A stretch of DNA of 61,477 nucleotides from the NCBI GenBank assembly GCA_021648225.1, contig JAKITE010000004.1:1-61477 (forward strand), in the 5' to 3' direction. The notes below the pieces were generated by a model. The model was not told the DNA's origin and searched no databases. It saw nothing but the letters and a program-made list of their open reading frames with translations. Both the position numbers and the translations under genes were made by a program. This document shows, piece after piece, positions 42,357 through 50,612 of the stretch. This DNA comes from Paracoccaceae bacterium. Its GTDB lineage: Bacteria > Pseudomonadota > Alphaproteobacteria > Rhodobacterales > Rhodobacteraceae. The stretch's first letter is position 1. Each line of letters starts with the position of its first letter.

Positions 42357-43516
42357 CCCAAATCTGCCAACCCGCACAACAAGGCGTTAAAATTGATCTG
42401 GTGACGGGGTTGATCGGGCTGGCATTGGGGGTGAATTTTTTACTGTTTCTGGACCCGGGCGATACCAATTACGGGTTTGGGTTTCGGTTTGGTTTTTTGC
42501 CGGTATTCCTGCTTGGCTTTGCTTATCTTGTTGCTTTACCGGCAAATTTTGGCAGCCGGATGTTTTCGGCGCTGGATATAAGCGTGTTTTATTTGAGCAT
42601 GGCTGCCATCCTTGGCGGGCTTTGGTTTCAATCGCAAAATGATCTTGGTTTTGGGCAGGGTTTTGGTCGATTGGGGGTTTTGGCGCTGACTTATTTTCTT
42701 GCAAAAGGTCTTTTTCGTCAGGAAAGACTGGCCATTTTATTTCGGATTTTGTTTCAACGCTATATCTTTTTGGGGGGGGTATTTATTTTCGCCACGCTTT
42801 TGATGTGGCGTCTGGGTGTTTTTAGCGGGGTTAATCTGGCCAACCAAAACCTGTTTCACGAAGAAGTATTTTTACTGGCGGCATTGCCGTTTTTGGCGAA
42901 CTCCGGTCAGAAGGCCCGTTTGATTTTGTTGATTATTGCTATTTCAGCCGGTTTGCTGACCTTCAAGATCAGCGGGTTTATTATTGCCCTGCTGGTGCTG
43001 TTGACAGCAATTTTTCAAACCTGCAAATCGAGGCATTGGCAACCAGGCATTGCGGGGCTTTTTATCGCTGTAGCAGCGCTGGTTATGCTGGTTTTCGGCG
43101 CGATATTAATGATTGGCGAACAGTTGCCGGATGGTAATGTTGCGACCCGATCAATCACCTATGCCTTGCGGTTGCAGCAATTTGGGGCGTCTCCGATTGT
43201 TGGTAATTTTTTCCAGATGCGCAGCGAAATCGATGTGGGCTGGGGTTTTGTGGTTTCCCATTCAGATATGCTCGATATTTTAACCGGGCTTGGTTTTGTC
43301 GGGTTTTTGGCGATTACAGCGCCGTTTCTGGCGCTGCTTGCAAAAGCCGCCCCGGCAAAAACCAATGCTTTGGCCCCTAAAATGTTAATCACGGGTTTTT
43401 TGATTGTGGCCAGTGTCAATCCGGTTTTGATGAACCCCAATACGGCATTTTTATTCTGGATTTGCGTGGGTTACCTGTCTGCAACCCATGCCAAAAGAGG
43501 TGCGCCCCATGGCTGA
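42353..43516 (+). CDS. Second O-antigen polymerase/ligase-like membrane protein
   Basis: 387 residues with about ten helices and a periplasmic loop near 275-330 containing YALRLQQFGASPIVGNFF and VSHSDMLDILTGLGFVG, similar in layout to Wzy proteins (arginine-rich start of loop, then H-S-D-M-L). It is not closely alike to the ligase-type gene at 31185-32438 when compared by eye. Start by ATGA overlap with the sulfotransferase stop. Being inside the operon, it may be the repeat-unit polymerase, leaving the other for a different step. Confidence 0.7.
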   Translation: MTQICQPAQQGVKIDLVTGLIGLALGVNFLLFLDPGDTNYGFGFRFGFLPVFLLGFAYLVALPANFGSRMFSALDISVFYLSMAAILGGLWFQSQNDLGFGQGFGRLGVLALTYFLAKGLFRQERLAILFRILFQRYIFLGGVFIFATLLMWRLGVFSGVNLANQNLFHEEVFLLAALPFLANSGQKARLILLIIAISAGLLTFKISGFIIALLVLLTAIFQTCKSRHWQPGIAGLFIAVAALVMLVFGAILMIGEQLPDGNVATRSITYALRLQQFGASPIVGNFFQMRSEIDVGWGFVVSHSDMLDILTGLGFVGFLAITAPFLALLAKAAPAKTNALAPKMLITGFLIVASVNPVLMNPNTAFLFWICVGYLSATHAKRGAPHG

Positions 43517-44237
43517 AACAAAGCCTGAAAAACCCCATATTTCATTTCCTTATTTGCCGCCTGATAAGGATTTGCGTGATAAATACCGTGAAATTTTCAG
43601 CATGGACACCGAGGTTAAGCCCCGAATATTAAAGCGGCTGTTTGATTTGGTTTTTTCGATTTTGGTGCTGTTGGTCGCAATTCCGGTTTTGTTGTTGATT
43701 TGGGCCGCCTATAAGATTGAAGGCATGATATTGCCGCAAAACGCGGGGCCGGTTTTGTTTTATTACAATGCGGTCAGTGCCGGAAAAATCATTCGTAAAT
43801 ATAAAATCAGGATCATCCGACAAAGCTGCATAGACCCGGAACTGGTAGCAAAAAATGACTGGCACGCTTATCAAAATGAATGGAATCCGGCATGCCGCAC
43901 CTTTACCGGAGCCTTTGTTAAAAAGTTTTATCTGGATGAATTACCGCAATTTTTCAGCGTGCTAAAAGGCGATATGAGCGTGGTTGGCCCAAGACCGCTG
44001 GCGGTGCATCATTATCAACGCGACCTTAACCAAGGCAATATTGCGCGAAAATTGTTGCGAGGCGGTATTTTGGGGCTAGGCCATATTCGCAAAGGCACCA
44101 GCCAAATGGGCGACCCTCGATTTGAATATGAATATATCGACGCGATGCAAAAGCTGGGCCCGTTGCCTGCGTTTGGCCTGGATATCTGGATAATCTGGCG
44201 CGGTTTGCTGGTGGTTTTCAAAGGCGGTGGCCTGTAG
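43509..44237 (+). CDS. Monotopic sugar transferase (phosphoglycosyltransferase) with atypical N-terminal half
   Basis: 242 residues from the ATG at 43509, with GAGG upstream, overlapping the previous gene by eight bases. A membrane helix (about 35-58) is followed by the PGT domain with the Asp-Glu pair in LDELPQFFSVLKGDMSVVGPRP. The usual GRxGKPFxxxKFRTM motif is replaced by YNAVSAGKIIRKYKIR, a recognisable but minority variant. It transfers a sugar-1-phosphate to a polyprenyl phosphate. It is one of three such initiating enzymes in the locus, so two or more glycans, or redundancy, should be considered. Confidence 0.75.
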   Translation: MAETKPEKPHISFPYLPPDKDLRDKYREIFSMDTEVKPRILKRLFDLVFSILVLLVAIPVLLLIWAAYKIEGMILPQNAGPVLFYYNAVSAGKIIRKYKIRIIRQSCIDPELVAKNDWHAYQNEWNPACRTFTGAFVKKFYLDELPQFFSVLKGDMSVVGPRPLAVHHYQRDLNQGNIARKLLRGGILGLGHIRKGTSQMGDPRFEYEYIDAMQKLGPLPAFGLDIWIIWRGLLVVFKGGGL

Positions 44238-44322
44238 GGTTTTTCAAAAACCAATGGTTAACTGCTGAAGGCGGTGTTAAGGAACTGTTTTATCTATTAA
44301 ATAACCCTAGCAAACCAGAATA

Positions 44323-46203
44323 TTGGAAAATACCCTGTATAAATTCCTGACCCATTTGCCGCGCCGCTGGAAAATCGCGGTTTTGTTTGCCTTGGACATT
44401 GCGCTTATTCCGGTGGCTTTGGTCTTGGCGCTTGGCTTGCGGGTCGGGGAATGGATTGCGGTTGACTGGATCAAAAGCTCACTGCCTTTGTTGATTTTTC
44501 TTTTGGTTATTGCCCCCCTATTTGGTTGGTTTTTATCGGTTCATAAAACCAAGCTGCAAAGCTTTGGCAATTCGGATTCGCTTAAAATCGGGCTGTTTGC
44601 GGCCTGTCTGGGTATATCGGGCGCGGCGGCCAACTGGATGTTTGGGTTGGGTGCGCCGCGCACGGTTCCGGTTATTTTTGCGTTTATTTTCTTTGTGCTG
44701 GCATCGTATTTCCGACTGGCGGCGCAATGGTTTCTGGCTTGGCTGGGTGGGCGACGCTTCAAAACCACGCCTGTGGCGGTTTACGGCGCTGGCGCGGCGG
44801 GATTGCAGCTGGTTTTTGCCTTGCGTCAATCACGCGAAATCAGGCCGGTGGCAATTGTTGACGATAACCCCAGCCTTCAGGGCGTGACGATTTCGGGGTT
44901 GAATGTGCAAAAGCCCGAAAACCTTGCGCGGCTGGTGGAGCGGGGGAAAATCAAACGGATTTTGCTGGCCATGCCGTCGGTTTCAAAACAAAGGCAAAGC
45001 GAGATTATCAAGAAATACGGCGATTTGTGCGAAATTCAGGCGTTGCCATCTTTTATAGAGCTGATGGCGGGCGAAGGGCTGGTCGAAAGCCTGCGCGCCG
45101 TGTCGCTGGATGACTTGATGGAGCGGGATGCGGTGGCGCTGAACGCGCCTGAAATCAGCAATGCCTATTCGGGTAAATCGGTGTTTGTTTCGGGGGCTGG
45201 TGGCTCGATCGGGTCAGAGCTTTGCCGACAGGTTCTGGGGGCCAATCCGGCAAAGATTGTCCTGTTTGAAATGAGCGAAATCGCGCTTTACTCGATTGAT
45301 CGGGAGTTGCGCGACCTTGCCAGCAGTGTTGAAATCACGTCGGTTCTGGGGTCGGTTTGTGATCAAAGACTGGTGCGAAAAACCCTGCAAGACCACCGGA
45401 TTGATACGGTGCTGCATGCCGCTGCTTATAAGCATGTGCCGCTGGTTGAGAGTAACGAGCTGGAAGGCATTAGAAATAATGTGTTTGGTTCCAAAGTCTT
45501 GGCAGAGGCGGCCATGGCAGTCGGGGTGAAACGGTTTATTCTGGTTTCATCGGACAAAGCCGTGCGACCGGCAAATATTATGGGGGCGACCAAACGCCTT
45601 GCGGAACTGGTGATTCAGGATTTGCAAACCAAAAGCAATACCACCAATTTTTCAACGGTGCGGTTTGGCAATGTTATGGGGTCTTCGGGTTCGGTCATTC
45701 CGCTGTTTCGCGAACAAATCGCCAATGGCGGCCCGGTTACCGTAACCCACAAAGACATGACCCGTTATTTCATGACCATCCCCGAAGCGGCGCGGCTGGT
45801 ATTGCTGGCCGGGTCTTTTGCTGAAGGCGGCGATGTGTTTGTGCTGGATATGGGCAAGCAGATTAAAATTGTCGATATGGCAGAGCGGCTGATTAACCTG
45901 TCGGGGCTGAGCATCAAAGATCAAACCAACCCGAACGGTGATATTGAGATTATATTCACCGGCATTCGCCCCGGCGAAAAATTGTATGAGGAATTGCTGG
46001 TGGGCGACAACACATTGCCAACCCCCCACGATAAAATCATGCGCGCGCAGGAACAGTTTTTAAGCCATGACGAGGTGGAGACATTTTTATCGGGATTATC
46101 CAGCGCCATTGATACAAGCGATGTAAAACAGGCACGACAGTTGATTGCAAAATGGGTCGAAGGCTATAGCGGCTCAGCCGTTGAAGCCGGAGGGCAGCCA
46201 TGA
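44323..46203 (+). CDS. PglF/CapD-like UDP-GlcNAc 4,6-dehydratase, membrane type
   Basis: 626 residues. Four helices (about 15-130) anchor a first Rossmann region (AVYGAGAAGLQLVFAL) and then the catalytic SDR domain beginning SVFVSGAGGSIGSELCRQ. The active site SSDKAVRPANIMGATKR has Met where Tyr is usual, the hallmark of long inverting/retaining 4,6-dehydratases such as PglF, FlaA1 and WbpM. It would make UDP-4-keto-6-deoxy-GlcNAc. The only start consistent with homology is TTG at 44323; the ribosome site is weak. PglC-, PglD- and PglE-like genes 3-5 kb downstream complete the pathway. Confidence 0.88.
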   Translation: MENTLYKFLTHLPRRWKIAVLFALDIALIPVALVLALGLRVGEWIAVDWIKSSLPLLIFLLVIAPLFGWFLSVHKTKLQSFGNSDSLKIGLFAACLGISGAAANWMFGLGAPRTVPVIFAFIFFVLASYFRLAAQWFLAWLGGRRFKTTPVAVYGAGAAGLQLVFALRQSREIRPVAIVDDNPSLQGVTISGLNVQKPENLARLVERGKIKRILLAMPSVSKQRQSEIIKKYGDLCEIQALPSFIELMAGEGLVESLRAVSLDDLMERDAVALNAPEISNAYSGKSVFVSGAGGSIGSELCRQVLGANPAKIVLFEMSEIALYSIDRELRDLASSVEITSVLGSVCDQRLVRKTLQDHRIDTVLHAAAYKHVPLVESNELEGIRNNVFGSKVLAEAAMAVGVKRFILVSSDKAVRPANIMGATKRLAELVIQDLQTKSNTTNFSTVRFGNVMGSSGSVIPLFREQIANGGPVTVTHKDMTRYFMTIPEAARLVLLAGSFAEGGDVFVLDMGKQIKIVDMAERLINLSGLSIKDQTNPNGDIEIIFTGIRPGEKLYEELLVGDNTLPTPHDKIMRAQEQFLSHDEVETFLSGLSSAIDTSDVKQARQLIAKWVEGYSGSAVEAGGQP

Positions 46204-47351
46204 AAAAGCGGGTTTTGATTATTTTCGGCACACGCCCCGAGGCCATTAAAATGGCAATGCTTGTCAAGAAATTACAGGCAGACCCTAGATTTGAGCCACA
46301 GATATGTGTCACCGCGCAGCATCGTGAAATGCTGGATCAGGTGTTGGAATTGTTTGAAATCAGCCCCGATTTTGATCTTGATCTGATGGTCAAAGGTCAA
46401 TCCTTGCATGAATTAAGCGCGCGAATACTTTCTGCGCTGGCATCGGTTTTTGAGCGTGCACAGCCCGATATTGTGCTGGTCCACGGGGATACAACCACAA
46501 CAATGGCCGCTGCAACTGCCGCTTATTACGCACAAATTCCGGTTGGCCATATCGAGGCCGGGCTGCGGACCGGAAATCTGTCTTCGCCTTGGCCAGAGGA
46601 AGGCAACCGCAAAATCACCAGCGCCATTACCCGTTTTCATTTTGCCCCCACCGAATTGGCACAACAAAACCTGTTGGCCGAGAATATCGCACCGGAATCA
46701 ATTGTGGTTACCGGAAACACAGTGATTGACGCGCTTTTGCACACCCATGCGCAAATCAAAAATTCCGAAACCGTGCAAAATAATCTGGCCAAACGGTTTT
46801 CATTTATTATCCCTGAACACAAACTAATTCTGGTAACCGGTCATCGTCGCGAAAGCTTTGGTCAGGGCTTTGACCGGATTTGCACCGCCTTGAGGCAGAT
46901 TTCGCAAAGCTTTGACAAGGTGCAAATTTTGTATCCGGTGCATCTGAACCCGAATGTGCAAAAGCCGGTTAAGGACATGTTATCGGATTGTGATAATGTG
47001 CATCTGATTGATCCGGTGGATTATTTGCCTTTTGTTTATCTGATGTCAAAAGCCGATATTATTCTGACAGATTCCGGTGGTATTCAAGAAGAGGCTCCGT
47101 CGCTGGGTAAACCGGTTTTGGTGATGCGAGACACCACCGAACGCCCCGAAGCGGTTGAAAGCGGCGCGGTAAAGCTGGTGGGGACCAATGTTGAAAAAAT
47201 CGTTAATTTGGTTGGCCGACTTTTGCAGGACCAGATTTTTTATGCCCGGATGCAGGATGCCGAAAACCCGTTTGGCGACGGGACTGCCAGTATGCAAATC
47301 ATCGATTTTCTAGCGCAAAACCTTTGTGATCGGTCGGGAGCAGATCTATGA
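46200..47351 (+). CDS. wecB: UDP-N-acetylglucosamine 2-epimerase (non-hydrolysing)
   Basis: 383 residues. FGTRPEAIKMAMLVKKL, VHGDTTTTMAA, GHIEAGLRTGN, WPEEGNRKITS, LVTGHRRESFG and DSGGIQEEAPSLGKPVLVMR are canonical. It interconverts UDP-GlcNAc and UDP-ManNAc in the cytoplasm, giving the donor for the WecG-type transferase in this operon. No partner UDP-ManNAc dehydrogenase lies in the window. ATGA overlap with the preceding dehydratase and following Amj-like gene indicates tight coupling. Confidence 0.95.
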   Translation: MKKRVLIIFGTRPEAIKMAMLVKKLQADPRFEPQICVTAQHREMLDQVLELFEISPDFDLDLMVKGQSLHELSARILSALASVFERAQPDIVLVHGDTTTTMAAATAAYYAQIPVGHIEAGLRTGNLSSPWPEEGNRKITSAITRFHFAPTELAQQNLLAENIAPESIVVTGNTVIDALLHTHAQIKNSETVQNNLAKRFSFIIPEHKLILVTGHRRESFGQGFDRICTALRQISQSFDKVQILYPVHLNPNVQKPVKDMLSDCDNVHLIDPVDYLPFVYLMSKADIILTDSGGIQEEAPSLGKPVLVMRDTTERPEAVESGAVKLVGTNVEKIVNLVGRLLQDQIFYARMQDAENPFGDGTASMQIIDFLAQNLCDRSGADL

Positions 47352-48091
47352 GCCTGTATCTGGTGATGTTAATTCCGATTTTGTTTGGCGCGATCCATAT
47401 GCTTGAATTCACCGCGATTTTGGCGAGGATTGCTGGGATAAACACCAAAAACAACGTGCTTGGCTATTCTATTCAACAGGCGGTTTATGTGGGCACGCGC
47501 TTGTTCAGCATTATGCTTTTGCCGGTTTTAGGGTTGATTGTTGATCGTGCGGTTCCGGTTGAAACCTTTCAAATGATGGCCATTTTTGCGCTATTGGCTG
47601 CGGCGCTGGCCAGTGCGATTGTGTTTGCACTCAAGGCCCGTTTTGTGCGGTATTTTCAGCGGGTAATTCTAGCCTATGTCACCAATAAGAACTTTATCGC
47701 CGCCTTTTTTGTCAACCGTAAATTTGGTGGGGAAAATTCGGTTGAAACCAAATATGCCAGTTTTTCCAAGCTGGCTAAAATCCCCGGTGCGAAAAAAATT
47801 ATGATCCAGTCAGCGCTGGTTTATGCGGTCTATGGCACCGGCATATTCCTGTCGTTTTATTTTGCACTGCTAACGCCCGAATATCGTGCCTCGATCAGCC
47901 AGCTTTCGGGCATTGTAAATGCGTTTGGCGCGGTTTTGCTGACATTTTTCATCGAACCCAGAATATCGCGCGGCATTGATGCCAATAGTAAAGACGCCCC
48001 CGGTTTGGTGATTGCCTTGCTGTTGGGGCGGTTGTTTGGCGTGGCGGTTTTATCGCAAATCGTGCTGGCGACGGTATTTTGGCTAACATGA
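47348..48091 (+). CDS. Amj/DUF2837-like candidate lipid-linked oligosaccharide flippase
   Basis: 247 residues with about six helices (roughly 2-20, 45-65, 68-95, 150-173, 185-202, 218-245). The region FTAILARIAGINTKNNVLGYSI then TRLFSIMLLPVLGLIVDR has the pattern I recall for DUF2837, the family of Bacillus Amj (YdaH), which can replace MurJ as lipid II flippase. This is a pattern match without alignment. It sits in an ATGA overlap after wecB, within a locus already holding a Wzx-type flippase, so it could flip a different lipid-linked sugar. A 95-base gap follows it. Confidence 0.55.
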   Translation: MSLYLVMLIPILFGAIHMLEFTAILARIAGINTKNNVLGYSIQQAVYVGTRLFSIMLLPVLGLIVDRAVPVETFQMMAIFALLAAALASAIVFALKARFVRYFQRVILAYVTNKNFIAAFFVNRKFGGENSVETKYASFSKLAKIPGAKKIMIQSALVYAVYGTGIFLSFYFALLTPEYRASISQLSGIVNAFGAVLLTFFIEPRISRGIDANSKDAPGLVIALLLGRLFGVAVLSQIVLATVFWLT

Positions 48092-48186
48092 AACACCGGG
48101 GCTGGCTTGACAATCTTGTCTAATGATTTGACTTTGTTTGTAAATACACGACCCGCTTGAATATTATAGAAAAGAACATCTGATTT

Positions 48187-49404
48187 ATGCATATCCTTTA
48201 TTTTCACCAGCATTTTTCAACCCCGAAAGGGGCGGTTGGCACGCGGTCTTATGAAATGGCGCAGCGTTTATTGGGTGCAGGGCATCAGGTGACGATGGTT
48301 TGTGGTAGCTATGATCAGGGCGATACCGGCCTGCGTGGCGATTTTGTCAAAGGTCAGCGCAACGGTATGGTTGACGGGATCAATGTGATTGAATTCAGGC
48401 TGGAATATTCCAATGATGACCGGTTTATCAAGCGCAGCATGGTGTTTTTGAAATTTGCCTTATTTGGCATTAAAATTGCGCTTTTTAGAAAATTTGATCT
48501 GGTTTTTGCCACCTCGACCCCGCTAACCGCCGGTATTCCTGCGATTTTTGCGCGCTGGTTGCGGCGCAAGGAATTCGTGTTTGAGGTGCGGGATTTATGG
48601 CCTGAATTGCCCCGTGCCATGGGGGTTATTACCAACCCGGTGGTGCTGTGGATGCTGTCGGTGCTGGAATGGGTTTCTTATCGCTCAGCGCATCGGTGTA
48701 TCGGGTTGGCACCGGGGATGGTTAAGGGAATTATCCGGCGCGGGGTGCCTGAAAACAAGGTAACCATGGTGCCAAATGCCAGCGATATTGATATTTTTCA
48801 AGTTGATAAATCGCAACATTGGCGGCCAGACACCGTTTCAACCACCGATTTTATGGCGGTTTATACAGGCACCCATGGCATGGCCAACGGGTTGGATAAA
48901 ATTCTGGATGTCGCTGCCGAAATGCTTAAGCGTGGCAAAGACGATTTCAAATTTGTGTTTGTTGGCAGCGGCAAGTTAAAGCCGGAACTTGTGGCGGAGG
49001 CCAAAACCCGAAACCTTACCAACGTAATTTTTCATGACCCTGTGCCCAAACAAAAACTGGCAGGGCTGCTTGGCGCGGCGGATATCGGCATCATGTGTTT
49101 TGCCGATGTGCCGGCGTTTTATTACGGCACTTCGCCTAACAAGTTTTTTGATTATATCGCGGCGGGGCTGCCCAGCATCAATAATTATCCCGGCTGGATT
49201 GCCGAACATATTATTGAAAGCAAATGCGGTTGGGTTGTGCCTGCCAATGACGCAAAAGCCTTTGCTGATGCATTGCAAGAAGCGCAGGCGGACAAGGCGC
49301 AGATACAGGCAATGCAAGCCAACGCCTTGGCCTTGGCAGAACGAGAATTTGCCCGCGACAAGCTGGGCAAAAAATGGGTGCGCTGGGTGGTTGAGGCTAA
49401 ATGA
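48187..49404 (+). CDS. Family 4 glycosyltransferase (WcaI-like)
   Basis: 405 residues, GT-B fold. The N-terminal LYFHQHFSTPKGAVGTRSYE and VCGSYDQGD blocks, FVFEVRDLWPELPRAMG, and the C-terminal donor site AVYTGTHGMANGLDKILD with YYGTSPNKFFDYIAAGLPSI indicate GT4. In neighbouring pgl-type clusters a GT4 often adds the sugar after the bacillosamine residue; that is context, not proof. The gene starts after the only sizeable gap (95 bases) in this half of the locus, which may hold an internal promoter. Confidence 0.88.
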   Translation: MHILYFHQHFSTPKGAVGTRSYEMAQRLLGAGHQVTMVCGSYDQGDTGLRGDFVKGQRNGMVDGINVIEFRLEYSNDDRFIKRSMVFLKFALFGIKIALFRKFDLVFATSTPLTAGIPAIFARWLRRKEFVFEVRDLWPELPRAMGVITNPVVLWMLSVLEWVSYRSAHRCIGLAPGMVKGIIRRGVPENKVTMVPNASDIDIFQVDKSQHWRPDTVSTTDFMAVYTGTHGMANGLDKILDVAAEMLKRGKDDFKFVFVGSGKLKPELVAEAKTRNLTNVIFHDPVPKQKLAGLLGAADIGIMCFADVPAFYYGTSPNKFFDYIAAGLPSINNYPGWIAEHIIESKCGWVVPANDAKAFADALQEAQADKAQIQAMQANALALAEREFARDKLGKKWVRWVVEAK

Positions 49405-49405
49405 G

Positions 49406-49999
49406 ATGAAGCGCTTGGTGGATATTACCGGCAGTTTAACGGGGTTGATTATATTTGCGCCGGTAATGCTGGTTCTGGCATTTTTGGTCAAAAAACAGTT
49501 TGGCGCGCCGGTGCTGTATCGGTCTGAACGTCCGGGCAAGGATGGCAAAAGCTTTTTGATGCTAAAATTCAGAACCATGCGCGATGCTGTTGATGATCAG
49601 GGGCAGGTTTTGCCCGATGATCAACGCCTGACGCCGTTCGGGGCCAAATTGCGCCGCAGCTCGCTGGATGAATTGCCCGAGCTTTGGAATGTGCTTAAAG
49701 GCGATATGAGCCTAGTTGGCCCGCGCCCCTTGCTGATGGAATATCTGCCGCTTTATTCAAAAACCCAGGCGCGCAGGCATAATGTGCGCCCCGGCATTAC
49801 CGGCTGGGCGCAGGTAAATGGGCGCAATGCTATTTCATGGGAAGATAAATTTGCCTATGATGTCTGGTATGTGGATAACCAAACCCTGTGGCTTGATCTT
49901 AAAATTATCGGCAAGACCCTTAAAAAGGTTATCATCCAAGAGGGCATCAGCCAAAGCGGAGAGGCGACCATGCGTAAATTTACGGGCTCGAAAAAATGA
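49406..49999 (+). CDS. PglC-like monotopic phosphoglycosyltransferase
   Basis: 197 residues, minimal PGT size. One re-entrant membrane segment (about 8-28) leads to the catalytic domain: RPGKDGKSFLMLKFRTMRDA, the Asp-Glu pair in SSLDELPELWNVLKGDMS and LVGPRPLLMEYLPLYS, ending with RPGITGWAQVNGRNAISWEDK. This is PglC-like, transferring diNAc-bacillosamine-1-P or a related amino sugar to undecaprenyl phosphate. It starts one base after the GT4 stop and overlaps the acetyltransferase gene by ATGA. Confidence 0.88.
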   Translation: MKRLVDITGSLTGLIIFAPVMLVLAFLVKKQFGAPVLYRSERPGKDGKSFLMLKFRTMRDAVDDQGQVLPDDQRLTPFGAKLRRSSLDELPELWNVLKGDMSLVGPRPLLMEYLPLYSKTQARRHNVRPGITGWAQVNGRNAISWEDKFAYDVWYVDNQTLWLDLKIIGKTLKKVIIQEGISQSGEATMRKFTGSKK

Positions 50000-50610
50000 A
50001 ATTTATCTATAGTTATGGTGGGTATGGGCGCGAAACCGTGCAAAATATCAGGCACCAGTTTCCCGACGAAGAAATATTCTTTGTGGATGATGCACCCCAT
50101 GATCCGGCCATCAGCTATGCTAACGCTTGTGATCTGGCGCAGGGTTCGGATGCGGCCTTTATCATTGCTTTTGCCAATGCAAAGCTGCGAAGACAAAAAA
50201 CCGAAACCGTAATCGCTGACGGGTTTTCAATTTTTTCCAGCAAAGCGCCAAGCGCGATTGTCGGGCCGAATGTTACATTTGAGCAAGGTTTTATTCTGTC
50301 AGAATATACCACGATTACCGCGGATGCAGTGATTGGCAAATCTTTTCAATGCAATATTTATAGCTATGTCGCGCATGATTGCGTGATCGGTGATTACGTA
50401 ACCTTGGCGCCGCGCGTATCGGTAAATGGTCGGGTTCATATCGAAGACAATGTATATATCGGCACCGGTGCAACAATTCTGCCGGGCAGGCCGGATAAAC
50501 CTGTGCGCATTGGTAAAGGCGCGATTATTGGTGCCCATGCGCTGGTTACCAAAGACGTGCCAGCGAATGCTACGGTAATTGGCATTCCGGCCAGAATTAT
50601 GGGTGGGTGA
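49996..50610 (+). CDS. PglD/NeuD-like sugar O/N-acetyltransferase
   Basis: 204 residues. A Rossmann-like N-terminal domain is followed by a left-handed beta-helix of hexapeptide repeats with the catalytic His in SYVAHDCVIGDYV; the end PANATVIGIPARIM is canonical for NeuD/PglD. It would acetylate the 4-amino group of UDP-2-acetamido-4-amino-6-deoxy sugars. The gene lies between PglC-like and PglE-like genes, supporting diNAc-bacillosamine synthesis. The N-terminus (MKFIYSYGGYGRETV) shows the GxGG-like nucleotide-binding loop. Confidence 0.88.
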   Translation: MKFIYSYGGYGRETVQNIRHQFPDEEIFFVDDAPHDPAISYANACDLAQGSDAAFIIAFANAKLRRQKTETVIADGFSIFSSKAPSAIVGPNVTFEQGFILSEYTTITADAVIGKSFQCNIYSYVAHDCVIGDYVTLAPRVSVNGRVHIEDNVYIGTGATILPGRPDKPVRIGKGAIIGAHALVTKDVPANATVIGIPARIMGG

Positions 50611-50612
50611 GT

